NCBI GenBank assembly: GCA_964472495.1
Contig: CAYYLD010000009.1
Span: 1 to 25,373, forward strand
From: CAYXST01 sp964472495
GTDB lineage: Bacteria > Patescibacteriota > Minisyncoccia > Portnoybacterales > UBA2143
Reading direction: 5' to 3'
DNA length: 25,373 bases
Positions 1 to 7,002 of this stretch are shown here, piece by piece (within the stretch, counting starts at the first letter, position 1; every line of letters begins with the position of its first letter). A program made the position numbers and the translations under genes. The notes under the pieces are model-generated. The model had not been told where the DNA came from. It did no database searches and saw nothing but the letters and a program-made list of their open reading frames with translations.

Positions 1-96
1 CGTTCCTTTTTGATACACCCTTTTGCAAAAGGGTGTATCAAAAAGGAACGCCCCGCTAACGTAAAAGGGTGTATCAAAAAGGGACGCCCCGGGACT
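1..96. repeat. Palindromic repeat cluster at spoU 3' end
   Basis: Positions 1-50 form a perfect 50-bp palindrome (24-bp arms around a central GC). The right arm plus the following bases (27-55) is repeated directly at 63-91 with one mismatch. Read on the minus strand, 91-67 is GGGGCGTCCC followed by TTTTTGATACACC. This matches 12116-12094 inside the glycosyltransferase gene (GGGGTATCCCTTTTTGGTAC plus GCC), with 4 differences over 23 nt. It also resembles 13751-13772. The cluster overlaps the last codons and the stop of the methyltransferase gene, and its hairpins may also end that transcript. The window edge cuts off any continuation to the left. Confidence 0.85.
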
Positions 97-556
97 GATT
101 GAGATAATATCCAGCTATGCCAAAAGAGACGGCTACATTCAAAGATTCCTTTTGGCCGAACATTGGCAAATGGACAATCTGGTCAGCTCTTTTCAAGACA
201 GCCGGCGAAACCCCTTTAATTTCGTTGCCGACTACCAAAGCTAAAGGAAATTTGGGCTTGAATTGAGTATAAACTAAACTTTTCTCCGTTTGTTCTAAAG
301 CGACAATAAAAACTTTTTCTTTTTTCAGGCGTTCAACTATTCGCCAAGCCGACCACTGATAATGCCAACTGATATTCTTTTCAGCTCCCAAGGCAGCTTT
401 AGCGATTTTAGGATGAGGCGGCTGGCCGCAAATACCAGTTAAGAAAATTTTATTTACTCCTAAGGCATCGGCTGTTCGGAAAATAGAACCGATGTTCTCC
501 AAGCTGCGAATATTGTCACAGACCACATAAAAAAGTAGATTTCTTTTTATTCTCAT
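74..556 (-). CDS. SpoU/TrmH-family RNA 2'-O-methyltransferase
   Basis: A 160-residue protein of the SPOUT (TrmH/SpoU) class, which methylates ribose 2'-OH groups in tRNA or rRNA using S-adenosylmethionine. All three family motifs are visible: NIRSLENIGSIFRTADALGV near residues 15-35, VVGNEIKGVS near 108-117, and LPMFGQKESLNVAVSFGIAG near 130-150, which forms the trefoil-knot cofactor site. The length matches minimal catalytic-domain members such as TrmL, without an N-terminal RNA-binding extension. The substrate cannot be told from sequence, so no symbol is given. The start is ATG at 556. There is no Shine-Dalgarno sequence, but a -10 box lies 6 nt upstream, suggesting a leaderless mRNA. The last residues (SRGVPF) and the stop are encoded by a repeat element at 67-96, so the natural C-terminus has probably been replaced. 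Confidence 0.92.
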   Translation of the reverse strand: MRIKRNLLFYVVCDNIRSLENIGSIFRTADALGVNKIFLTGICGQPPHPKIAKAALGAEKNISWHYQWSAWRIVERLKKEKVFIVALEQTEKSLVYTQFKPKFPLALVVGNEIKGVSPAVLKRADQIVHLPMFGQKESLNVAVSFGIAGYYLNQSRGVPF

Positions 557-562
557 AAACTC

Positions 563-591
563 ATTCTAAACGCTCTTAATTTGATTAGCAA
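563..591 (-). promoter_or_regulatory. Sigma70-like promoter of the spoU-family gene
   Basis: On the minus strand there is TTGCTA at 591-586 (4/6 to the -35 consensus), a 17-bp spacer, and TAGAAT at 568-563 (5/6 to the -10 consensus). Only six bases separate the -10 box from the ATG at 556, so transcription would start at or next to the start codon. This is inference from spacing and consensus. Confidence 0.55.
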
Positions 592-594
592 GCT

Positions 595-621
595 CGGTAC
601 TACAATGACATTGTAGTACCG
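595..621. repeat. Perfect 13-bp inverted repeat
   Basis: Arms 595-607 and 609-621 (core GGTACTACAATG and its complement) are perfectly complementary around a single base. The repeat lies between the terminator of the 683-1054 gene and the promoter of the spoU-family gene. It has no U-tract, so it is not a standard terminator. It could be an operator, a transcript-end hairpin or a small palindromic repeat. Confidence 0.7.
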
Positions 622-627
622 GCCAAG

Positions 628-665
628 AAAAAAAAGCCGTTGCCTATTCCTATTTTGGCAACGGC
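628..665 (-). terminator. Rho-independent terminator
   Basis: A 9-bp stem (GCCGTTGCC at 636-644, GGCAACGGC at 657-665) is followed on the minus strand by eight Us (628-635). It lies 18 nt beyond the stop codon of the 123-residue gene and closes that gene's own transcription unit. Confidence 0.9.
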
Positions 666-682
666 CGCATCTAGAAAATTAT

Positions 683-1054
683 TTATTGGTCGTATTTCAG
701 GACTCCATCGTGTCGTACTTGAGCGGCCCGGGCTCCGGCCATAACATCGTAAGATAAGGATAATTGGCTTCCCCCGCCTTTTTTCTTTTCGTCGGGACTA
801 CCGCCCAAGAAGTATTTCCTGTCCTTTTTCTCGATTACAATCCCATCCTCATCCAGGACAGAAAGGAATACTCTAGCCAATAAATAAATCTCACCTGTTG
901 ATATTGATTTTCCTTTCCGGTAGCTGCGAACGGCACTCGTGAATAAGGTCCGAGGTAATTCACATCTATTTGGCTGTCCAGCCTCTTCTTTTACCTCAAC
1001 TCTCAGCAAATCCCGAACTATCTCTTTGAAATTATTTATTTCCTCGTCGCGCAT
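683..1054 (-). CDS. Hypothetical 123-residue protein, own transcription unit
   Basis: I do not recognise this family. The protein is soluble, highly charged and has no membrane segment. The N-terminal half (residues 1-75) looks helical (a DEEINNFKEIVRDLLRVEVKEE helix broken here for description, then a stretch around SYRKGKSISTGEIYLLARVF). A lysine/glycine patch (about 84-95) leads to an unstructured-looking tail. It is a real gene by its signals: ATG at 1054 is preceded at 5 nt by GGGAGGG, a strong Shine-Dalgarno sequence. A near-consensus promoter lies at 1111-1139 and a classic terminator at 628-665, so it is a monocistronic unit of its own. The helix followed by basic residues would be compatible with a small nucleic-acid-binding protein, but nothing proves this. 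Confidence 0.8.
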   Translation of the reverse strand: MRDEEINNFKEIVRDLLRVEVKEEAGQPNRCELPRTLFTSAVRSYRKGKSISTGEIYLLARVFLSVLDEDGIVIEKKDRKYFLGGSPDEKKKGGGSQLSLSYDVMAGARAAQVRHDGVLKYDQ

Positions 1055-1110
1055 CTTAGCCCTCCCTTAAAGGATTCAAAGATGTAAAATAACTAAAAAT
1101 ACTTTCTAGT

Positions 1111-1139
1111 ATGATACTAAACTATTGCCTATTTGTCAA
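1111..1139 (-). promoter_or_regulatory. Strong sigma70-like promoter
   Basis: On the minus strand there is a perfect TTGACA (1139-1134), a 17-bp spacer and TATCAT (1116-1111, 4/6 or better to the -10 consensus). Predicted transcription starts near 1104, giving a leader of about 50 nt with a Shine-Dalgarno sequence before the ATG at 1054. The -35 box starts 3 bp after the stop codon of the upstream glycoside hydrolase gene. This is the best-scoring promoter by eye in the window. Confidence 0.8.
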
Positions 1140-1142
1140 GGT

Positions 1143-2168
1143 TCAATCAGCCCAGAGTTTTTTGGCTTCTTCCCAAAGGGCGTTATTCCCCTGTCCTTTC
1201 CGCCAATACCACCATTCAACGCCCCATAAATAGGCCTCATCAAAGCCAGTCTGTCTAGCGTAACCAATAATCCCCTTGAATTTATCCAAGTCCATTGATT
1301 TGGCCTGTTTCCAAACAGCTGTTTCGTAAAGGGCGCTTGGTCCCCAAGGTTCACCTTGCAATTCCACAATAATCGTTCTTTCCACCCCAGTCAGCCACTT
1401 AACTAATTTAGCTCTTTTGTAATAAAAGACGGCCGGAATGGGATATTTAAAATGACCAATTTTTTCAATCCAAACAATCCGGTAAAGGGTTGTCCCAAAA
1501 ACATCGGCTCTCAGAGCCGGTCCCAGCCAACAGCTCAACTCGCCGCTGGCCGTGACGATAATCGGCCGTCTGTCAAAATCTAATTGACGAACCAAAGATA
1601 TTTCCTTATCTAAAAATTCTTTATCCAGGGGCGGGCATCGGCCAAATCCTTTTAAAAAGGGTTCGTTTTCCACCTGCCAGTATTTTATTGTTTGATTGCC
1701 CTGATAATGGCTGACTATTTCAGTTAAGAGGGCCAAAATTCTCTCCTGTTGTTCGGCTTCGTTCAAACTCCTAGCCCAATCAGGAATATGGCATTCGGGC
1801 CAACGAGGCACTTTTCGACCAACAGCTAAGATAACTTGTGCGTCTCGTCTGGCGGCTTCCCTAATCTGCCAATCTAAATCTTTAAAGGAATATTGACCGG
1901 GTTCCGATTCAATAATCGGCCAGTAAGCAACCAAACGCAACTTATCTACTCCTAAGTCATTGAGAATAGCCAAATAGGTATCTTGCCAGTCAAGGTCCAT
2001 TTCTTGGGCGAATTTTTGACTAAAAGTGACTCCGAAACTAACTTGGTTAGCCGGCTCGGTTTGGCCAGTAAATAAATAAATCAAAAAGCCGAGCAGAATA
2101 ATAACTATCAGCGAGATAGTCCAAATCAGGGTTCGCCAAGGATTTAAAATATCTTTTAAAAAATTCAT
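1143..2168 (-). CDS. Membrane-anchored clan-A glycoside hydrolase-like protein
   Basis: A 341-residue protein with one N-terminal membrane anchor (about residues 13-34) and a (beta/alpha)8-barrel hydrolase-like domain facing outward. The clan GH-A signature is present: WQVENEP puts the likely acid/base at Glu169 (the NEP motif), and IIVELQGEPW puts the likely nucleophile at Glu269. Barrel strands such as KLRLVAYWPIIESEPGQY are typical of this clan. The enzyme family (GH5, GH39, GH42 or another) cannot be set by eye, and the substrate is unknown. A role in trimming surface or host glycans is inference. The start at 2168 has a perfect AGGAGG, but it sits only 2 nt from the ATG. The preceding CTCCTTTAGGAG could fold over the ribosome site. 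It is the last gene of a run that starts at mreB. Confidence 0.78.
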   Translation of the reverse strand: MNFLKDILNPWRTLIWTISLIVIILLGFLIYLFTGQTEPANQVSFGVTFSQKFAQEMDLDWQDTYLAILNDLGVDKLRLVAYWPIIESEPGQYSFKDLDWQIREAARRDAQVILAVGRKVPRWPECHIPDWARSLNEAEQQERILALLTEIVSHYQGNQTIKYWQVENEPFLKGFGRCPPLDKEFLDKEISLVRQLDFDRRPIIVTASGELSCWLGPALRADVFGTTLYRIVWIEKIGHFKYPIPAVFYYKRAKLVKWLTGVERTIIVELQGEPWGPSALYETAVWKQAKSMDLDKFKGIIGYARQTGFDEAYLWGVEWWYWRKGQGNNALWEEAKKLWAD

Positions 2169-2202
2169 ACCCTCCTAAAGGAGATGGACTCCTTGAGATT
2201 AA

Positions 2203-3105
2203 TTAAAAAGCTAAAATAACTAAACCGAAGCCAATTAAGCAAATAGCCATTACCTTTTGGGTAATTACTCCGTTACTAATTTGTTCTCTAAGAATCTGGG
2301 GGAATTTCTTGGAAAGGAAAAGAGCGATGATTAAAAGAAAAGCATATTGGACTCCCTGCAAAGCGTTGACTAAAGTAACACTACCTAAGGCAATGGCGTA
2401 ATTTAAAAGAAGATAAGACAAAGCAGAAAGAACTTTATTGGCAGCGGCCAAGCCACCCACTTTAAACTTAACCACTCTTGAGGCCTGAAAAATTGATTGG
2501 CGGACTTTGGGCCAAAAAAGTAGCAACCAAGCCCCCAAAAAACCGCCAATCCTAATCCAGATAAAGCCATTGATAAACGACTGTTCAGTGTAAATAAACT
2601 TTGATAAGACAAAAGAACCAGCAAAAAAAAGGCCAGCCAACAGGGCCAGAAATAATCTTTTACTTAAAGGCGCTTTAACTAAAGCTGGTTTTCTTCTTGG
2701 CCAAAGCATAATAACACCGCCGACAACCAGTAAGAAGAAAGCAATAAATTGAATTCCGGTTAAACGTTCAGCCAAAAAGAAATAACTGAAAAATAGAGTG
2801 AAAAGAGGAACAGCCCCGCCGACAATCGGCGCTACCCGGGAAATTTCCCCTATTTGAACCGATTGATAGAAAAATAAAATGGCTAAGACAAACAAAAAGC
2901 CAGCCAAAAAACTGATTAGAATCTGACTGGTCGGCAAAAGACCGAAACCAAAAGGGGCCAAAGCCAAGGCGACTATTCCTAAAAGACCAACATAAAAAGC
3001 ATAAGCGGCCGGCTGAAGGGCTGTCTTAGAAAGAAGGAATTTATCAACAATAAAAACCAAGGCAAAAATAAAATGAGCACTAATGGCAATTAAAAGCCAG
3101 TTCAT
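2203..3105 (-). CDS. EamA/DMT-superfamily transporter
   Basis: A 300-residue, very hydrophobic protein with about ten predicted membrane helices arranged as two five-helix halves. This is the hallmark of the drug/metabolite transporter (EamA) family. Characteristic segments include the first-half end (PIVGGAVPLFTLFFSYFFLAERLTG, given in pieces: PIVGGAVPLFTL then FFSYFFLAERLTG), where a conserved glutamate sits before the fifth helix, and the equivalent second-half stretch YALLI-like near residues 255-262. The substrate is unknown; family members export amino acids, nucleotides or other metabolites. The gene starts 6 nt after the stop of the upstream membrane-protein gene and is followed 34 nt later by the glycoside hydrolase, so co-transcription is likely. 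Confidence 0.88.
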   Translation of the reverse strand: MNWLLIAISAHFIFALVFIVDKFLLSKTALQPAAYAFYVGLLGIVALALAPFGFGLLPTSQILISFLAGFLFVLAILFFYQSVQIGEISRVAPIVGGAVPLFTLFFSYFFLAERLTGIQFIAFFLLVVGGVIMLWPRRKPALVKAPLSKRLFLALLAGLFFAGSFVLSKFIYTEQSFINGFIWIRIGGFLGAWLLLFWPKVRQSIFQASRVVKFKVGGLAAANKVLSALSYLLLNYAIALGSVTLVNALQGVQYAFLLIIALFLSKKFPQILREQISNGVITQKVMAICLIGFGLVILAF

Positions 3106-3111
3106 AAACTA

Positions 3112-3681
3112 TTAAGACATTTTTCTGCTAAAGATAAAACTAATTATAATCACGAACAAGGTCAGAATAGAAAGCAAAGCGACGATTAACAGCCACTCCT
3201 TAAACAAGAACCAATTTAAAGAAAACCCCGAATAGAGCAAAGCGGAAATAATTAGAGAAAAATAATAACCATTGGGCATAAACAAAAACCATTTTTTGTG
3301 CCACCAAATATGTTTTGACTTAAAACGCCGCAACCCATAATGAGGATTTAAAACAAACCATAAAAAATCCCAAGTAATACTAATTAAGAAAAGGAAAGAG
3401 AGAGTTCTTAATTCGACAGACCAATTCCAATTTTGACCAACAAAATAAGGGTAATGTAGAAAAACCAAAACAAGGCTGTAAACAAGTAAATGGTAGCCAG
3501 TTAAATCTTTACCGCTCATTATCATCCGAAAAATCTTAGCCGACCATTTGTCAGGACTGGGTCGCCAAGTGGGTAATTTAGCCGCCCAGCCATATTTACC
3601 TTCTATCTGTACTTCAAAAGCGGCTAAGACCAGACAAAAAAGGAAAATATATGAGCTTTGAACAATTAAATCTATATTCAT
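3112..3681 (-). CDS. Integral membrane protein of unknown function
   Basis: A 189-residue protein with about five predicted membrane helices (near residues 8-24, 64-80, 92-112, 141-158 and 163-184). A conserved-looking soluble loop, EGKYGWAAKLPTW (residues about 27-39), follows the first helix, and a basic/aromatic stretch (WFVLNPHYGLRRF, then HIWWHKKW, about 109-131) lies between helices 3 and 4. Clustered His and Trp residues could bind a metal or a lipid headgroup, but I cannot assign a function. I recall similar uncharacterised proteins in other small-genome prokaryotes without a named role. The start is ATG at 3681, with no clear Shine-Dalgarno sequence. It is closely followed by the EamA gene and separated from mutM by a repeat-bearing 63-bp spacer. 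Confidence 0.8.
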   Translation of the reverse strand: MNIDLIVQSSYIFLFCLVLAAFEVQIEGKYGWAAKLPTWRPSPDKWSAKIFRMIMSGKDLTGYHLLVYSLVLVFLHYPYFVGQNWNWSVELRTLSFLFLISITWDFLWFVLNPHYGLRRFKSKHIWWHKKWFLFMPNGYYFSLIISALLYSGFSLNWFLFKEWLLIVALLSILTLFVIIISFIFSRKMS

Positions 3682-3684
3682 ATT

Positions 3685-3738
3685 AAGGATGTCGTTTTAA
3701 GAACGACTCTCTGAGGGCGTCCCTCAAAATGACGCCCT
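3685..3738. repeat. Double-hairpin repeat element after mutM
   Basis: Two adjacent stems: GTCGTT (3691-3696) with AACGAC (3702-3707), and GGGCGTC (3715-3721) with GACGCCC (3731-3737). The words AAGGATGTC (3685-3693) and GAGGGCGTCCC recur in the elements at 13736-13797 and 11996-12116, so this is probably a decayed or variant copy of the same family. It could help terminate or process the mutM transcript, but there is no U-tract. Confidence 0.6.
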
Positions 3739-3744
3739 TGGTAA

Positions 3745-4560
3745 TCATTTCTGACACTTGGGACAAAAATGAGCGGAACGACCGCCTATTTTGAGACGTT
3801 CAATTTTAGCGCCGCAAAGATAGCAGGGTTTTCCTTCCCGGCGATAGACCTTAACTAAAGATAAATAACTGCCTTTTTTGCCGGCCGCATCAACGTATTG
3901 GTCAGCCGAGGAACCGTGCCGACTAATAGCCAGAGTCAGTATCTTTTTAATCCCCTGATAAATCTTCTTTATCTCAGCTGGCTTGAGACTGCCAGCTGTC
4001 CGAGTCGGCAAAACTTTGGCTAGAAAGAGAATTTCATCGCTGTAAAGGTTGCCTATTCCAGCCAGCCAAGTTTGGTCCATTAAGAGCGGTTTGATTTTAG
4101 TCCCCTTCCTTTTGTTTAATAATTCTTCGAATGCTTTCAGAGTAAATTCCTTAGTTAAGGGTTCGGGACCAAATTTTTCTTTAGCCAAAAAACGAGCCAA
4201 TTCCTTTTTAGGAACTACTTTAACAAAACCGAATTGTCTCAAATCATTGTGAACTAAATGACGGCCGTCAGTAAAATAATAAATAAGGTGAGTATGCTTA
4301 TTCGGCTCACCTTGATGAATTAATTGACCGGTTAATTTCAAATGAGTGACCAGACAATAACCGTTGGATAATTCAATAATCAACAATTTAGCTCGCCGAC
4401 TGATATTGATAATAGTTGCCCCGGCGACAAGTTCTCTAAATTCTTTCAAAGGGTATTTAATAAACTTCGGCAAACGAACTTCAACGCTTTTGATTTTCTT
4501 TCCTTTGATTTTCTTATTTAATTGTCTTTTGATTGTTTCGACCTCGGGTAATTCGGGCAT
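3745..4560 (-). CDS. mutM: Formamidopyrimidine-DNA glycosylase (Fpg/MutM)
   Basis: Base-excision repair enzyme that removes oxidised purines such as 8-oxoguanine and cuts the abasic site. The mature N-terminus must be Pro-Glu (PELPEVET), where the proline is the catalytic nucleophile. The correct start is therefore the ATG at 4560; an upstream in-frame TTG at 4569 would add three residues and block catalysis. Also visible are the beta-lysine loop (LKLTGQL), the helix-two-turn-helix region with LAGIGNLYSDEILF, and a C-terminal zinc finger (CYLC ... CPKC) carrying the DNA-binding arginine in GGRSAHFCPKC. At 271 residues it has the family's normal length. It lies 53 bp after mreB, with a perfect hairpin between them. 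Confidence 0.96.
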   Translation of the reverse strand: MPELPEVETIKRQLNKKIKGKKIKSVEVRLPKFIKYPLKEFRELVAGATIINISRRAKLLIIELSNGYCLVTHLKLTGQLIHQGEPNKHTHLIYYFTDGRHLVHNDLRQFGFVKVVPKKELARFLAKEKFGPEPLTKEFTLKAFEELLNKRKGTKIKPLLMDQTWLAGIGNLYSDEILFLAKVLPTRTAGSLKPAEIKKIYQGIKKILTLAISRHGSSADQYVDAAGKKGSYLSLVKVYRREGKPCYLCGAKIERLKIGGRSAHFCPKCQK

Positions 4561-4583
4561 ATGCTTCAAAAATTATCTTGGAT

Positions 4584-4606
4584 TTGCGAAGGTTTAACCT
4601 TCGCAA
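4584..4606. repeat. Perfect hairpin between mreB and mutM
   Basis: Arms 4584-4594 (TTGCGAAGGTT) and 4596-4606 are perfectly complementary around one base. It lies 8 bp after the mreB stop on the minus strand. No run of Us follows, so it is not a canonical terminator. It could be an RNA processing or stability hairpin that separates mreB and mutM expression. Confidence 0.7.
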
Positions 4607-4613
4607 GCTTTAA

Positions 4614-5666
4614 TTATTTGGGGGGTTCTTCGTATCGAGGGCTGACCAAAACTTCTCTCAAAGCATCAACATCTTCTAAAACCATACCAGTACCCCGGAC
4701 AACGGCCGTCAAAGGGTCTTCAACTAATTTTACCGGCATTTCTGTTTGTTCGGCAATCAATTGGTCTAAGCCACGCAGCAGACCGCCGCCACCGACCAAA
4801 AATATCCCCCGTTCCATAATGTCGGCGACTAATTCGGGCGGCGTTTCTTCGATAGCTCCTTTAATCGTATTGACCAGAGTTTTAACTGAACGATTCAAAG
4901 CTTTGCGAATCTGCGTATCATCAACCGTTACTTCCTTAGGCAAACCAGTAACCAAATCGCGGCCGCGCATGGTTGTCTCTAATTTCTCTTCCAAGGGACA
5001 AGCCGAACCAATGGCTAATTTGATATCTTCAGCTGTTTTCTCGCCTAAGAGGAGATTAAATTCGTCGCGGGCGTATTGAATAATATCTTCATTAAGTTTG
5101 TCTCCGGCCACCCGTAAACTCTTACTGACGACAATACCACCCAAAGAAATAACGGCCATTTCAGTAGTGCCGCCGCCTATGTCAACAACCATATTACCGG
5201 CTGCTTCTTGAACTGGCAATCTGATACCGATGGCCGCAGCCATCGGTTCTTCAATCAAATAAACCGCCCGGGCGCCGGCGCTTTTAGTCGCGTCTTCAAC
5301 CGCCTTTCTTTCTACCTCGGTTACTCCCGAAGGAATGCCGATGGCTACTCGCGGTCGGGGCAAAATAGAAAAACTCTCCCGATGAACCTTATCAATGAAA
5401 AACTTGAGCATCTGTTCGGTCACTTCAAAATCTGAAACCACCCCGGCCACCAAAGGACGAGAAGCAACAATGTGACCGGGCGTCCGGCCAACCATTTTCT
5501 TGGCTTCCTGGCCAATAGCTAAAATCTGGCCGGTTTTCTGATTAATGGCCACCACCGATGGCTCATTAATAACAATCCCCCGGCCTTTAACATAAACCAG
5601 AGTATTGGCCGTGCCTAAATCAATACCGACGTCTTTGGAAAAAAAACCAAAAAAGTTGTCGAACAT
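4614..5666 (-). CDS. mreB: Rod-shape protein MreB (copy 1)
   Basis: A 350-residue bacterial actin that polymerises under the membrane and guides cell-wall synthesis. The actin-fold ATP site is complete: phosphate-1 GIDLGTANTLVYVKGRG (14-30), phosphate-2 VVDIGGGTTEMAV (160-172) and the adenosine motif LVGGGGLLRGLD near 290. The N-terminus MFDNFFGFFSKD is an amphipathic, membrane-binding helix typical of MreB. This start is preferred because of it. A GGAAGG sequence lies 11 nt upstream, and a TTGACA overlaps the proS stop, though I see no good matching -10. No mreC or mreD follows; the next gene is mutM. A second, more divergent mreB lies at 13807-14814. Confidence 0.96.
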   Translation of the reverse strand: MFDNFFGFFSKDVGIDLGTANTLVYVKGRGIVINEPSVVAINQKTGQILAIGQEAKKMVGRTPGHIVASRPLVAGVVSDFEVTEQMLKFFIDKVHRESFSILPRPRVAIGIPSGVTEVERKAVEDATKSAGARAVYLIEEPMAAAIGIRLPVQEAAGNMVVDIGGGTTEMAVISLGGIVVSKSLRVAGDKLNEDIIQYARDEFNLLLGEKTAEDIKLAIGSACPLEEKLETTMRGRDLVTGLPKEVTVDDTQIRKALNRSVKTLVNTIKGAIEETPPELVADIMERGIFLVGGGGLLRGLDQLIAEQTEMPVKLVEDPLTAVVRGTGMVLEDVDALREVLVSPRYEEPPK

Positions 5667-5700
5667 ATTTTTAAGAACCTTCCCAAAATATTCTTGTTTG

Positions 5701-6966
5701 TCAACTGATTCGTTTAATTATTTCTTTTGTTTTGACCAGCTCCATTTTATCGCTTTGACGCTTTTTCAACTCAACCGAATCTTTAGCTATACTTTTTTGA
5801 CTAACAACTAATCGCCAAGGAATACCGATCAAATCGGCTTCGGCAAATTTTTCACCCGGACTTTTATCCCGGTCATCATACAGAACCTCTATTCCTTTTC
5901 TGATCATTTTATTATAAATTTTATCAGATTCCTTGCGGTCGCTAACTAAATCAAGCAAATGAACTTTAAATGGAGCAACCGCTTCCGGCCAAATAATACC
6001 GTGATAATCGTTATTCAACTCTACAATCACCCCCATTAACCGACTTAATCCTATGCCATAAGAACCCATAAAAACCATTTTATTATCGCCATTTTTATCT
6101 ACATATTTTAAATCAAATGGTTTTGAAAACTTTGTTCCTAAAGTAAAAATATTCCCTACCTCAATAGCTTTTTTTTCTTCAAAGTTTCCTTTTAGACCTA
6201 AATCCTTTTTTAAATCATCGGTATAAATCTCTTTATTAATAGCCGCATGGCCTTGCCCCATTTTCAACCCTTTTCCATAATCATCTTTATGAATATAAAT
6301 AATATCTTCTCCAGCTTCGCAGATAGTCTGAAATTCATGAGAGAATCTTGAGAAAGTGCCACCTGAAGCATAAGTTAAATAAGTTAAACGACCAATTCCG
6401 ACCCTCTTAAAAACATTACTATAGACCACCTTCATCTTTTCATAAAAATCATTGTGTTCATTTTCGTCTTTTGAAAATGAGTATAAAGCCTTCCAGTAGA
6501 ATTCCCTGCCTCTTAAAAGCCCTGATTTGCTTCTGGCTTCATTTCTGAAGATTTCTTTAAAATCATAAAGATAAAGAGGCAAATCCTTATAGGAATTTAC
6601 GTGCTGCTTTAAAATATTCGAATAAGCTTCTTCATTAGTAAAAGACAAACCAACCTCCTCGCCGTTTTTTAATTTGGTTTTAAACCAATTATCTATAACT
6701 TTATCATCCCATCTATTTGATTTTTCCCACACTTCTTTGTTCTGCATGACGGAAGTCTTCATTTCTATTCCACCGACTGCATTCATTTCTTCCCTGATAA
6801 TGTTCTCTATTTTCTTCAAAATTATCAGTCCTAAAGGCAAATAAGAATAAACTCCGGCCATTTCTTTACTAATAAAACCAGCCCTGATTAAATATTGAGC
6901 GTTCAAACTCGCCTCATCCTTAGGCGCCTCTTTAATTGTCTTAGTAAAAAGTTGGGATTGAAGCAT
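5701..6966 (-). CDS. proS: Prolyl-tRNA synthetase, short form
   Basis: Class II aminoacyl-tRNA synthetase that charges tRNA-Pro. Motif 2 is seen as FRNEARSKSGLLRGREFYWK (140-159), with the binding-pocket stretch TNEEAY at 110-115 and motif 3 as GSYGIGLSRLMG (301-312). The VGNIFTLGTKFS segment (270-281) is also typical. The C-terminal anticodon-binding domain covers about 330-421 (YDDRDKSPGEKF). At 421 residues it lacks the roughly 180-residue editing insertion of the E. coli enzyme, as in mitochondrial-type and many reduced ProRSs, so mischarged Ala-tRNA-Pro would need trans-editing. The gene is clearly richer in A+T than its neighbours (several 60-base lines near 27% G+C). No Shine-Dalgarno sequence precedes the ATG. 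Confidence 0.95.
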   Translation of the reverse strand: MLQSQLFTKTIKEAPKDEASLNAQYLIRAGFISKEMAGVYSYLPLGLIILKKIENIIREEMNAVGGIEMKTSVMQNKEVWEKSNRWDDKVIDNWFKTKLKNGEEVGLSFTNEEAYSNILKQHVNSYKDLPLYLYDFKEIFRNEARSKSGLLRGREFYWKALYSFSKDENEHNDFYEKMKVVYSNVFKRVGIGRLTYLTYASGGTFSRFSHEFQTICEAGEDIIYIHKDDYGKGLKMGQGHAAINKEIYTDDLKKDLGLKGNFEEKKAIEVGNIFTLGTKFSKPFDLKYVDKNGDNKMVFMGSYGIGLSRLMGVIVELNNDYHGIIWPEAVAPFKVHLLDLVSDRKESDKIYNKMIRKGIEVLYDDRDKSPGEKFAEADLIGIPWRLVVSQKSIAKDSVELKKRQSDKMELVKTKEIIKRIS

Positions 6967-7002
6967 GGCTCTAAGACTTTTTATTACAAATAGAAAGCCG
7001 CA

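Noticed and set aside
1..96. Possible CRISPR array, because of similar repeats near the left edge
   Set aside because: Only two direct copies 7 bp apart plus an inverted arm; no regular spacers, and the repeats are long palindromes.
4561..4569. Upstream TTG start for mutM
   Set aside because: It would place three residues before the catalytic N-terminal proline, which must be residue 2 of the translated protein.
4561..5079. Plus-strand open frame of 172 codons opposite mreB
   Set aside because: It is a complementary-strand shadow of the strongly conserved mreB gene, with no family match or ribosome site.
5667..5710. Promoter of mreB from a perfect TTGACA overlapping the proS stop
   Set aside because: No -10-like hexamer lies 16-18 bp downstream, so only the -35-like word is present.
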